DNA from: Terriglobus albidus
GTDB lineage: Bacteria; Acidobacteriota; Terriglobia; Terriglobales; Acidobacteriaceae
Direction of reading: 5' to 3'
DNA: 64,000 nt
Assembly (NCBI RefSeq): GCF_008000815.1
Contig: NZ_CP042806.1
Location: 186,001-250,000, forward strand
Shown here: piece after piece, positions 26,961-34,359 of the stretch
How the letters are laid out: each line of letters opens with the position of its first letter
Position numbering within the stretch: position 1 is the stretch's first letter
The notes under the pieces: generated by a model
Seen by the model: the letters and a program-made list of their open reading frames with translations, nothing else
What the model was told of the DNA's origin: nothing
Databases searched by the model: none
Program-made: the position numbers and the translations under genes

Positions 26961-27030
26961 CGCCCTCCCCACTCGCGCTCGCGCATCGTTCTCTTGTCCC
27001 AAATCATCTTTTCTGGAAGTACCGGAGTCT

Positions 27031-27984
27031 ATGAGTACCCTTCTTCCCACTGACGCTGCATCGTCCGTCGCCGAGCTCCTGACGCCGCGCAAGATGGACC
27101 ATCTGCGCGCGTTGGAGGCCGAAAGCATCTTCATTCTGCGCGAGGCCGTCGCCGAGTTCGCCCGGCCGGTCATGCTGTATTCCATCGGCAAAGACTCAAG
27201 CGTTATGCTGCGGCTGGCGCAGAAGGCCTTTTACCCCGGCAAGATTCCCTTCCCTCTGCTGCACATCGATACGAGCTACAAGTTCCCGGAGATGATCACC
27301 TTCCGCGACAACTACGCGAAGGAGATCGGCGCCGACCTGATCGTGCACCGCAATGAGAAGGCCATCGCCGATGGTGCGAATCCGCACGACCTGGGAACGC
27401 AGAACTGCTGCGGGCTGCTGAAAACGCGTGCTCTGCTCGACGGTCTGGAGGCCGGCGGCTTCGATGCAGCCTTCGGCGGAGCGCGACGCGACGAAGAGAA
27501 GAGCCGCGCCAAGGAGCGCGTCTATAGCTTCCGAGACGGCAACGGACAGTGGGACCCGAAGAATCAGCGTCCAGAGCTCTGGCAGATCTATAACTCGCGC
27601 CTGAAAAAGGGCGAGAGCATCCGCGTCTTCCCGCTCTCGAACTGGACCGAGCTCGACATCTGGCTCTATCTCTACGCCGAACAGATTCCAATCGTGCCGC
27701 TCTACTTTGCGCGTGAGCGTGAGGCGGTCATCCGCGCCGGGCAAATCACACTGACCTATCCCGAGACCCGCCTGCTGCCTGGGGAAAAGATTGAGACAGT
27801 GATGTGCCGCATGCGCTCGCTGGGCTGCATGCCCTGCACCGGTGCGATCCGCAGCGAAGCTGACACCCTTGAAAAGATCATCGCGGAGCTGATCAGCTTC
27901 CGCCGCTCGGAGCGCGAGAACCGCGCTATCGACCACGACGAAGAGGGCTCCATGGAGACCAAGAAGCGGGAGGGCTACTTCTAA
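27031..27984 (+). CDS. cysD: sulfate adenylyltransferase subunit 2
   Basis: 317-residue ATP-pyrophosphatase-type subunit that, with CysN, makes adenylylsulfate (APS) from sulfate and ATP. The PP-loop is in [11 protein letters not shown] (about residue 50), followed by the typical [37 protein letters not shown] and [13 protein letters not shown] blocks. The length is standard. GGAG lies 3 nt before the ATG, close but acceptable. It is first in a tightly packed cysDNH operon: the cysN start codon follows the cysD stop directly. The upstream polycysteine frame probably regulates it. Confidence 0.97.
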   Translation: MSTLLPTDAASSVAELLTPRKMDHLRALEAESIFILREAVAEFARPVMLYSIGKDSSVMLRLAQKAFYPGKIPFPLLHIDTSYKFPEMITFRDNYAKEIGADLIVHRNEKAIADGANPHDLGTQNCCGLLKTRALLDGLEAGGFDAAFGGARRDEEKSRAKERVYSFRDGNGQWDPKNQRPELWQIYNSRLKKGESIRVFPLSNWTELDIWLYLYAEQIPIVPLYFAREREAVIRAGQITLTYPETRLLPGEKIETVMCRMRSLGCMPCTGAIRSEADTLEKIIAELISFRRSERENRAIDHDEEGSMETKKREGYF

Positions 27985-29562
27985 ATGGCCACCGCATCGG
28001 CAAGCACCGACTTCCGCGCATTCCTCGACTCGCATCTCGACCGCGATCTGCTGCGCTTTACCACCGCCGGCTCCGTCGATGACGGCAAGAGCACACTCAT
28101 CGGCCGCCTGCTGCACGATACCAAGAGCGTCTACGAGGATCAGCTCGCCTCCGTCGCGAAGAGCCGCGTCAATCGCGCCGGCAATGGGCGTGTTGATCTC
28201 TCGCTGCTGACCGACGGTCTGCGAGCAGAGCGCGAGCAGGGCATCACCATCGATGTGGCCTACCGTTACTTCGCCACCTCGAAGCGCAAATTCATCATTG
28301 CCGACACACCGGGCCACGAGCAGTACACGCGCAACATGGCCACCGGTGCATCGACGGCTGATGTTGCCATCGTGCTCGTCGATGGAAGCAAAGGCATCCT
28401 TCCGCAGTCGCGGCGTCACAGCTTCATCGCATCGCTGCTGGGCATTCCCCACGTCGTTGCGGCGGTAAACAAGATGGATCTTGTTGGCTACGACGAAGCG
28501 AGGTTCCGCGCCATCGAAGCTGACTTCCGTGCCCTGGCAAAACGGCTCGGCCTGCGCAGCGTGCAGATCATCCCCGTCTCGGCGCTGGAGGGCGACAACG
28601 TCGTCACCTCCTCAGCCAACATGACGTGGTACAGCGGACCGACGCTGCTCGATTATCTGGAGACTGTGCCGTTGCGCGTGCATGTTGCCGACCAGCCGCT
28701 CCGTTTCCCGGTACAGCTCGTTGTTCGTCCTGACCGCACCTTCCGCGGCTTTGCCGGGCAGGTTGCCAGTGGCATTGTCCGCGCAGGTCAGCATGTCGTT
28801 GCGCTGCCCAGCGGCCGCCGCACCCAGGTGAAGCGTATCGTGACCTGGGATGGCGATCTGAAGGCTGCCGGACCAGGCGAGAGCGTCACCCTGGAACTGA
28901 CGGATGAGATCGACGTCAGCCGCGGCGAGATGCTGATCTCGCCCGACGCGCATTCGAACTCCGTTCCCACGGTAAGCACTGCCTTCGGAGCGAAGGTGGT
29001 GTGGATGCACGAGGAACCACTCGAGGCGGGCAAAACCTATCTTCTGAAGCAGACCTCACGCGTCGTACGTGCCGAGGTGAAGCGCATCGCCTATCGCGTC
29101 GACGTCAACTCGCTGGAGCATCTGGATGCCACCGAGCTGAAGATGAACGACATCGCGGAAGTAGAGTTCGAGACCAACCTGCCGCTCTTCTTCGATGCCT
29201 ACCGCGAGAACCGCGTGACCGGTGCGGCGATTCTGATCGATCCGCTGTCGAACGCAACTGTCGGCGCGCTGATGATCGACCGCGCCGTGAGTACAGCAAC
29301 CCGCGACAGGTTACCTGCGCTACTCGCCGCCGCACACATCGACCTGGCCGAGCGCCTGCGGGAGCTGCTGGCCGCCGCCGGGCATCGCGCCGTGGTGCTG
29401 CATGGATTTACTCCGGATGAGGTTCCGGTTGCGGTGCGTGCGTTGCAGCTTGCCGGTGTGCTGGCGATTGTTGCCGGGCTCGTAGAAGGCGCTACGGTCC
29501 TCAATGCCACTGATGATGCCGGTCTGATCACCGCCCTGGCGGAGATGGGAGTAACCGTATGA
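27985..29562 (+). CDS. cysN: sulfate adenylyltransferase subunit 1 (GTPase)
   Basis: 525-residue EF-Tu-like GTPase subunit of ATP sulfurylase; GTP hydrolysis drives APS formation. G-motifs are visible: GSVDDGKSTL (G1), DTPGHEQYTRNM (G3) and NKMDL (G4), followed by translation-factor beta-barrels. The last ~90 residues (RLPALLAAAHIDLAERLREL to the end) extend past the barrels but lack a P-loop and so are not the APS kinase CysC that is fused in some homologues. That, plus the cysteine pattern of CysH, indicates direct APS reduction. It overlaps cysH by 4 bp (ATGA). Confidence 0.96.
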   Translation: MATASASTDFRAFLDSHLDRDLLRFTTAGSVDDGKSTLIGRLLHDTKSVYEDQLASVAKSRVNRAGNGRVDLSLLTDGLRAEREQGITIDVAYRYFATSKRKFIIADTPGHEQYTRNMATGASTADVAIVLVDGSKGILPQSRRHSFIASLLGIPHVVAAVNKMDLVGYDEARFRAIEADFRALAKRLGLRSVQIIPVSALEGDNVVTSSANMTWYSGPTLLDYLETVPLRVHVADQPLRFPVQLVVRPDRTFRGFAGQVASGIVRAGQHVVALPSGRRTQVKRIVTWDGDLKAAGPGESVTLELTDEIDVSRGEMLISPDAHSNSVPTVSTAFGAKVVWMHEEPLEAGKTYLLKQTSRVVRAEVKRIAYRVDVNSLEHLDATELKMNDIAEVEFETNLPLFFDAYRENRVTGAAILIDPLSNATVGALMIDRAVSTATRDRLPALLAAAHIDLAERLRELLAAAGHRAVVLHGFTPDEVPVAVRALQLAGVLAIVAGLVEGATVLNATDDAGLITALAEMGVTV

Positions 29563-30251
29563 GCGTCGCCGTTCCGGTGGACTACGAATCGTTGAATGCG
29601 GAGCAGTTGGCCGGGCAGATCTTCTCCGAGTATGCAGGCGTGCCCGCCTGCTTTACCTGCAGCTTCCAGACCGAGGACATGGTCGTGCTGGACATCCTGC
29701 GGAAGATTCAGCCGGAGATCGCGGTCATCTTCCTGGAGACCGGCTATCACTTCGCGGAGACTTACGCCTACCGCGATCAAATGGTCGCGGCGTGGAACCT
29801 GAACCTCATCAATGCGCTGCCGGAAGACACACGTGCCGAGCACGAGGCGAAGCGCGGCCTGCTGCACATCGTGAACCCGACCGAGTGCTGCAACCTGCGC
29901 AAGGTGGGGCCGCTGATGAAGTCATTGGAGCCCTACGGTGTGTGGTTCACCGGCCTGCGCCGGGAACAGTCGCCGACGCGCGCCAACCTCAAGAAGGTTG
30001 AGGATCATCGCACTCCCAACGGCCACGAGCTGAAGAAGATCTCTCTGCTGGCGGACTGGAACTGGGAGCAGGTCACCGCATACGCCAAGGCTCACAACAT
30101 CCCCGAGCTGCCGTTGTATGCCAAGGGGTATACCTCCATCGGATGCGAGCCTTGCACCGCGATCTCCAGTGATCCCAATAACGCCCGCGCCGGGCGCTGG
30201 GGCGGAAAGAAGCTGGAGTGCGGTATTCACACCTTCAGCGAAAAACAATGA
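29559..30251 (+). CDS. cysH: adenylylsulfate (APS) reductase, assimilatory
   Basis: 230-residue thioredoxin-dependent reductase producing sulfite. It carries the [4Fe-4S] cysteine set of APS-type enzymes: ECCNLRKV (CC pair) and GCEPC (CxxC), plus the catalytic Cys in KKLECGIH near the C-terminus. PAPS-only reductases lack the CC and CxxC cysteines, so APS is the predicted substrate, consistent with no cysC nearby. ETGYHFAETY and GVWFTGLRREQSPTRA are family blocks. Translationally coupled to cysN by a 4-bp overlap. Sulfite reductase is not encoded in this window. Confidence 0.95.
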   Translation: MSVAVPVDYESLNAEQLAGQIFSEYAGVPACFTCSFQTEDMVVLDILRKIQPEIAVIFLETGYHFAETYAYRDQMVAAWNLNLINALPEDTRAEHEAKRGLLHIVNPTECCNLRKVGPLMKSLEPYGVWFTGLRREQSPTRANLKKVEDHRTPNGHELKKISLLADWNWEQVTAYAKAHNIPELPLYAKGYTSIGCEPCTAISSDPNNARAGRWGGKKLECGIHTFSEKQ

Positions 30252-30299
30252 CGCCGCTGCTGCGCGTTCTCGCACGGCTGCGCTAGCATCTCACTACGT

Positions 30300-31382
30300 A
30301 TGAAAGAGCGCAGAGACATCGTCGCGCTTTCGGGCCAGGCTGCCGGCGGCGTTCTGGTCACGCTGGTTCGCGTGCATGGCTCCAGCTATCGCCGCCCCGG
30401 AGCCCGCCTGCTGATCCTGCCGGACGGGCGCACGGCAGGCACCATCAGCGGTGGCTGCCTGGAAGCGGAGATCCTGCGCAAGGCCCTATGGAAGGTGCGC
30501 AATGGAGCCGTGATCGAGCGCTTCTCCACTGCCTTCGATGACACTGCCGAGATTCCATACGGCCTGGGCTGTGGCGGCGTCGTGGACTTGCTGCTGGAGC
30601 CTGTGGACTCTGATGCCTGTAAGGCTCTTCTAGGGGCAATGGCGGCCGCGCTGCATGGATATCCCTGCGAGGTTGTGACCTGGCTCCCTCGCCTCAGTGA
30701 GGCCGGCCTAAAGCGGTTGATCCGTTCAGCGCGCGGCGAGGAGCTCTTTGCGGACACAAACTTCAATGGCTGCGACGAGGCTGATCCCGAACACTGCTTT
30801 GAAGAGACACTGGCCGCACCACAGCGGCTTGTCGTGCTGGGAGCGGGTGACGACGCTCGTCCTGTCGTGCGCATGGCCAACGAACTTGGCTGGACCGTGA
30901 TTGTCGCCGATGGCCGGCCACAGCTCGCCAAGTGGGAGCGCTTTCCCGGCGCGGAAGCCGTGGGAGTCGCCGAGAAACTCGTTGACGTGAAAGTGACCTC
31001 TAACGACGCGGTGATTCTGATGACGCACAGCTACGAGCAGGACCGCCGCTGGCTCACCGAGCTGCTGCCGCTCGCGCCAAAGTACCTCGGTCTGCTTGGC
31101 GCGCGGCATCGCTCAAGCCTGTTGATTGAGGAGGCGGCGCAGCAAGCCGGTCTCACTCTGCAGGGGGCCTGCAACCGCGTGCATGCGCCTATTGGTCTCG
31201 ACCTGGGCGGCGATGGTCCGGAGGCAGTTGCGCTCGCCATTCTTGCCGAGGTGCAGGCGGTATTGCACGAGCGTCCCGCAGGCTCACGCCAGCTCACCGC
31301 CGAAAACGTGCGGACCATCATCGACGAAGGGCCGGCCGTTCGTTATGAAGATGTGTTGTGTGCTCTGGATGTGCAGCCATGA
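30300..31382 (+). CDS. xdhC: XdhC/CoxI family molybdenum-enzyme maturation factor
   Basis: 360-residue protein that handles Mo cofactor sulfuration and insertion for xanthine dehydrogenase-type enzymes. The N-terminal XdhC domain shows LVTLVRVHGSSYRRPGARLLI and ISGGCLEAEI; the C-terminal half is a Rossmann-type domain (RLVVLGAGDDARPVVRMA) ending with HAPIGLDLGGDGPEAVALAILAE (landmark IGLDLGGDGPE). It starts 48 bp after cysH and could be read from the same transcript, but function ties it to mocA, with which it overlaps by 4 bp, and to the xanthine dehydrogenase operon on the opposite strand. Confidence 0.93.
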   Translation: MKERRDIVALSGQAAGGVLVTLVRVHGSSYRRPGARLLILPDGRTAGTISGGCLEAEILRKALWKVRNGAVIERFSTAFDDTAEIPYGLGCGGVVDLLLEPVDSDACKALLGAMAAALHGYPCEVVTWLPRLSEAGLKRLIRSARGEELFADTNFNGCDEADPEHCFEETLAAPQRLVVLGAGDDARPVVRMANELGWTVIVADGRPQLAKWERFPGAEAVGVAEKLVDVKVTSNDAVILMTHSYEQDRRWLTELLPLAPKYLGLLGARHRSSLLIEEAAQQAGLTLQGACNRVHAPIGLDLGGDGPEAVALAILAEVQAVLHERPAGSRQLTAENVRTIIDEGPAVRYEDVLCALDVQP

Positions 31383-31933
31383 AGACAGCAGCGCTGATTC
31401 TGGCGGCAGGGGCGTCGACACGGCTGGGTCAGCCGAAGCAACTGGTGCGCCTCGGCGAGGAAACGCTGCTCCAACGGGCGATCCGTATCGCCAATGAAGC
31501 AGGCTGCGAGCCTGTCGTTGTCGTTCTAGGCGCCAATAAAGAAGAGATCGAAGCTGTGGTTCCGCTTGGTTCCATACATGTGGTGCATAACGAGGAATGG
31601 CAGGAAGGAATGGCGTCATCCATCCGTGCGGGCCTGCGCGACCTTGCTGTCGGCATGACAGAAGGCGTGCTGGTAATGGCCTGCGACCAGCCCCGCGTCA
31701 CGGTGGAACATCTACGTGCGCTGCTCAGCGTGAATGGCCTGGCTTCCAGCGGATACGCGGGCCGGCGTGGAGTTCCGGCGGTCTTTCCACGCGATCTGTT
31801 TTCGGAGTTGATGAAGCTGCAGGGAGATGCGGGAGCACGAGAGATTCTGCAACACGAAACAGTGACAGTGATTGAGCTACCCGGTGGCGAAGTGGATATC
31901 GATACGCCGGAAGATCTGGAAAAACTTAAGTAG
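31379..31933 (+). CDS. mocA: MobA-like nucleotidyltransferase (MocA-type)
   Basis: 184-residue NTP-transferase of the molybdenum cofactor branch, predicted to add CMP (or GMP) to molybdopterin. The signature LILAAGASTRLGQPKQL is at the N-terminus; VLVMACDQPRV carries the metal-binding Asp; GVPAVFPRDLF and DIDTPEDLEKL complete the family pattern. The start at 31379 overlaps the xdhC stop (ATGA). In this context a cytidylyltransferase role for a xanthine dehydrogenase family cofactor is most likely. Confidence 0.9.
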   Translation: MKTAALILAAGASTRLGQPKQLVRLGEETLLQRAIRIANEAGCEPVVVVLGANKEEIEAVVPLGSIHVVHNEEWQEGMASSIRAGLRDLAVGMTEGVLVMACDQPRVTVEHLRALLSVNGLASSGYAGRRGVPAVFPRDLFSELMKLQGDAGAREILQHETVTVIELPGGEVDIDTPEDLEKLK

Positions 31934-31941
31934 TTCGTCCC

Positions 31942-32433
31942 TCACTCGGGTGCCCCACCCCGGGCGGAAGGAACATCTCTCCCGCCAAACAGTCGATGGT
32001 CCCAATGAACGGGTTCCGGTATAGAGGCGATGATTCGTGGGAAATCGGGATGGAGAGGGTTGATCAAGATGTTCTTCTCTCTGCCCTCTGTGACAACGCT
32101 TGGAACGCTGAGCACTGCGGACCGCATTTCTTTAAGCCAGCGGTCTCCGACAGAACGAGCCTCTGTCACATCTTCCGCGTCCCAGAAAGGCAACTGCGAG
32201 GGCAAAAGCGTCTCCACCTTGATGGAGTCTGGAATCGTGATGCGGACCACCTGATGATGTTTCGGTGGAATCGAGAGATTTGCGTGCACGAGAACTTCAA
32301 GCATTGCGCCGGCATAGCTTTCGGCCGCGTAGATTACGCGCTGTCCTACAGAATTCCAACGGCCGCCATGCAACATAGCACCCGTTCCGTCGTAGATCGG
32401 GTGTCTCGCGTCAGCGATCCGATAAGCAATCAT
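31942..32433 (-). CDS. RES-domain toxin
   Basis: 163-residue RES family toxin. The conserved Arg is in AYRIAD, the Tyr/Glu in VIYAAES, and the Ser in VPSVV; HGGRWNSVGQRVIYAAES and LEVLVH are typical blocks. Characterised RES toxins deplete NAD+. It begins 2 bp after the stop of the antitoxin gene on the same strand. It converges on mocA with only 8 bp between stops. The C-terminal 10 residues extend through REP-like DNA (GGTGCCCCACC on the plus strand), so the repeat supplies the end of the protein. Confidence 0.9.
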   Translation of the reverse strand: MIAYRIADARHPIYDGTGAMLHGGRWNSVGQRVIYAAESYAGAMLEVLVHANLSIPPKHHQVVRITIPDSIKVETLLPSQLPFWDAEDVTEARSVGDRWLKEMRSAVLSVPSVVTEGREKNILINPLHPDFPRIIASIPEPVHWDHRLFGGRDVPSARGGAPE

Positions 32434-32435
32434 CT

Positions 32436-32858
32436 CTAAATCGGAAGGCCATAGAAGAGCTTATCGAGCAGGTCTTCCACGCGACGGGCTCCAAGCTCGG
32501 TGCGGGCTACTTCCAGCGGAGTTCTATCATTGAGCTCCCGATGAGGCTTATTCATCCACTCTCGCGCTTGCTCGCGATCGTCCCAGACGTATTCCGCCTG
32601 AGCCAGTACGCGGGCGAGCCGTTCAGTCCGCTCGCTTTCGTCAATCGAAAGGCGCTTTGTGCGACGTTTCCAGGTTGCGGCCGGAACGATCTTGAATTTG
32701 TACGCGCTGGCAACGCGACGGTCTTCGTAGAGACGGGCCGAGAGCCGCTCCAGTGAGCGCTTCGGCAATCCGGCAGAGACGGCAGACTCCAGGTCACCCA
32801 CCGTCCGGATGGACGAACTGAGACCAAGAATTTCGGCAATCGATCGCGGCTCAACCAT
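32436..32858 (-). CDS. Xre/MbcA/ParS-type antitoxin for RES toxin
   Basis: 140-residue antitoxin. The N-terminal part (DLESAVSAGLPKRSLERLSA) is the Xre-like helix-turn-helix region, and the C-terminal part (VWDDREQAREWMNKPHRELNDRTPLEVARTELGARRVEDLL, landmark TELGARRVEDLL) is the MbcA/ParS toxin-binding domain. It should neutralise the adjacent RES toxin and autoregulate. ATG 32858 (preceded by GAGG) is preferred; a TTG at 32903 would add 15 residues. Antitoxin-first order is standard for this family. Confidence 0.88.
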   Translation of the reverse strand: MVEPRSIAEILGLSSSIRTVGDLESAVSAGLPKRSLERLSARLYEDRRVASAYKFKIVPAATWKRRTKRLSIDESERTERLARVLAQAEYVWDDREQAREWMNKPHRELNDRTPLEVARTELGARRVEDLLDKLFYGLPI

Positions 32859-32903
32859 ACCGGGATTACCCTCAAGCTCAGTATAGCCCAGAATAAGGCT
32901 CAA

Positions 32904-32988
32904 ATGGCGTTGCGAGAGTGGGGCACCCAGGCAGGCACAACAAAGCAGGTCCTTCGCTCACGCTCAGGATGACAGCGTTAGACAGAGA
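32904..32988. repeat. REP-like fragments between TA module and xdh operon
   Basis: Two repeat pieces: GTGGGGCACCC (32918-32928) of the GGTGCCCCAC family and a version of the GGTCCTTCGCTNACGCTCAGG family at 32949-32972. They flank the toxin-antitoxin pair on its upstream side, as another GGTGCCCCACC copy does at 31949-31959 on the other side. Confidence 0.6.
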
Positions 32989-33843
32989 TCACAGCGAAAG
33001 CAAAAACTCATCCAACAAATTGCATGCGACTGCAATACGGTACTTCGCCGTCGAACGGATGTCATCGATCGGCTTGATCTCAGACGCCAGCACCGCGGCA
33101 GCCTGTGTCCGCAGCTCCGGTGTGATCGCCTTACCGAGCAATAGTGCTTCCGTCGCGTGCAGGCGCGCGGGCCGATCGACCAGACTTGCTCCCGCAAGAC
33201 GAATCTCACCAACGTGAGAACCATCCATCAACGCGGTCGCCGCAAGCGCGATCTTTGAGATGGCCTGCGCGTTGCGCGTGCCAACCTTACGCACATACTG
33301 TCGGTGTTGTGCGAAGCGGCGCGGCAGGTGGATCGCATAGATCAGCTCGCCCGGTAACAGCACGGTTTTCTTGTAGCCGAGATGGAACTCGTCGTACGGC
33401 AGCGTGCGGCGGCCATTCGCGCTCACCAACTCGATGGTTGCGTCGTAGACCAGAAGTGCCGGCGGATTATCCGCCGCGGGTGAGGCATTCGCAATATTGC
33501 CGCCAAGTGTCCCGCGATTCTGATTGGCGATGGACCCCGTCCACGCCGCAGTCTGCACCAAGAGCGGAAACTCCCGTGCGATGGTCGGATTGCGGCGGAT
33601 ATCGGTGAACGTCGTTCCAGCACCGAGTGTCAGCGTTTCGGGCTTTTCTTCTATGAAGCGCAGCTCTTTGAGACCGTCGAGCGAGATGAGCTCGTGCGGT
33701 CCAAGCCGGCCGACGCCGAACGCCACCATCAATTCAGTTCCACCCGCAAGAGGCGTAAGCGTGGGATTCGCCGCAAGCGCGGAGAGCACGGCATCGAGCG
33801 TGCCGGGAGCAACAAGTGTGTAGTCGCGAACGTCAGATCGCAT
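32989..33843 (-). CDS. xanthine dehydrogenase family FAD-binding subunit
   Basis: 284-residue FAD subunit of a three-subunit molybdenum hydroxylase. The FAD-binding blocks are PLAGGTELMV, LGAGTTFTDI and NRGTLGGNIANASPAAD, all characteristic of the CoxM/XdhB class; the C-terminal CO-dehydrogenase flavoprotein domain follows. It passes electrons from the Fe-S subunit to NAD or another acceptor. It is last in a minus-strand operon: 3 bp separate it from the 2Fe-2S gene. Confidence 0.93.
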   Translation of the reverse strand: MRSDVRDYTLVAPGTLDAVLSALAANPTLTPLAGGTELMVAFGVGRLGPHELISLDGLKELRFIEEKPETLTLGAGTTFTDIRRNPTIAREFPLLVQTAAWTGSIANQNRGTLGGNIANASPAADNPPALLVYDATIELVSANGRRTLPYDEFHLGYKKTVLLPGELIYAIHLPRRFAQHRQYVRKVGTRNAQAISKIALAATALMDGSHVGEIRLAGASLVDRPARLHATEALLLGKAITPELRTQAAAVLASEIKPIDDIRSTAKYRIAVACNLLDEFLLSL

Positions 33844-33846
33844 GGC

Positions 33847-34320
33847 TTACTTCCCCGCCTCCGCCAGCTTCGCCGTCTGCTGTACGGCTTCGAAGATCCG
33901 CATGTAACCGGTGCAGCGGCAGAGATTGCCGGAAAGACCTTCCCGGATCTCATCGAGTGTCGGAGCCGGATGCTTCTCCAGCAGATGGTGGGTCGCCAGG
34001 ATCATGCCCGGAGTGCAGATGCCGCACTGCGCTCCGCCATTTTCCAGAAAGCACTGCTGGATGGGATGAAGGTGCGATTGCTCTCCGAGACCTTCGATGG
34101 TCGTGACAGTGGCTCCCTGCACCTGCAGCGAAGGCACCAGGCAAGAGTTGACCAGCTCGCCGTTCAGCAACACGGAACAGGAGCCGCACTCGCCTTCGCC
34201 GCAGCCCTCCTTTGTTCCGGTAAGGTGCAGATGTTCGCGCAGCAGGTCGAGCAGGCGCGTCATGGGAGGCGCATCGATGGTGACCTGGCTGCCGTTGAGA
34301 GTGAAGGTGATGGTGCTCAT
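33847..34320 (-). CDS. xanthine dehydrogenase family (2Fe-2S)-binding subunit
   Basis: 157-residue iron-sulfur subunit with two [2Fe-2S] clusters. The plant-ferredoxin-type cysteines are C40, C45, C48 and C60 (GCGEGECGSC), and the second set is C99, C102, C134 and C136 (CGIC, CRC). Length and order are standard. The ATG at 34320 is used; the frame adds four residues upstream. It sits between the molybdopterin and FAD subunit genes of the same operon. Confidence 0.95.
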   Translation of the reverse strand: MSTITFTLNGSQVTIDAPPMTRLLDLLREHLHLTGTKEGCGEGECGSCSVLLNGELVNSCLVPSLQVQGATVTTIEGLGEQSHLHPIQQCFLENGGAQCGICTPGMILATHHLLEKHPAPTLDEIREGLSGNLCRCTGYMRIFEAVQQTAKLAEAGK

Positions 34321-34359
34321 GCGTGATTCCAATTCTGAAATGCAGCTCTCTCTGCTGCG

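Noticed and set aside
27196-28452. 418-codon minus-strand frame across cysD/cysN
   Set aside because: Lies inside two textbook genes on the plus strand; no protein-like motif.
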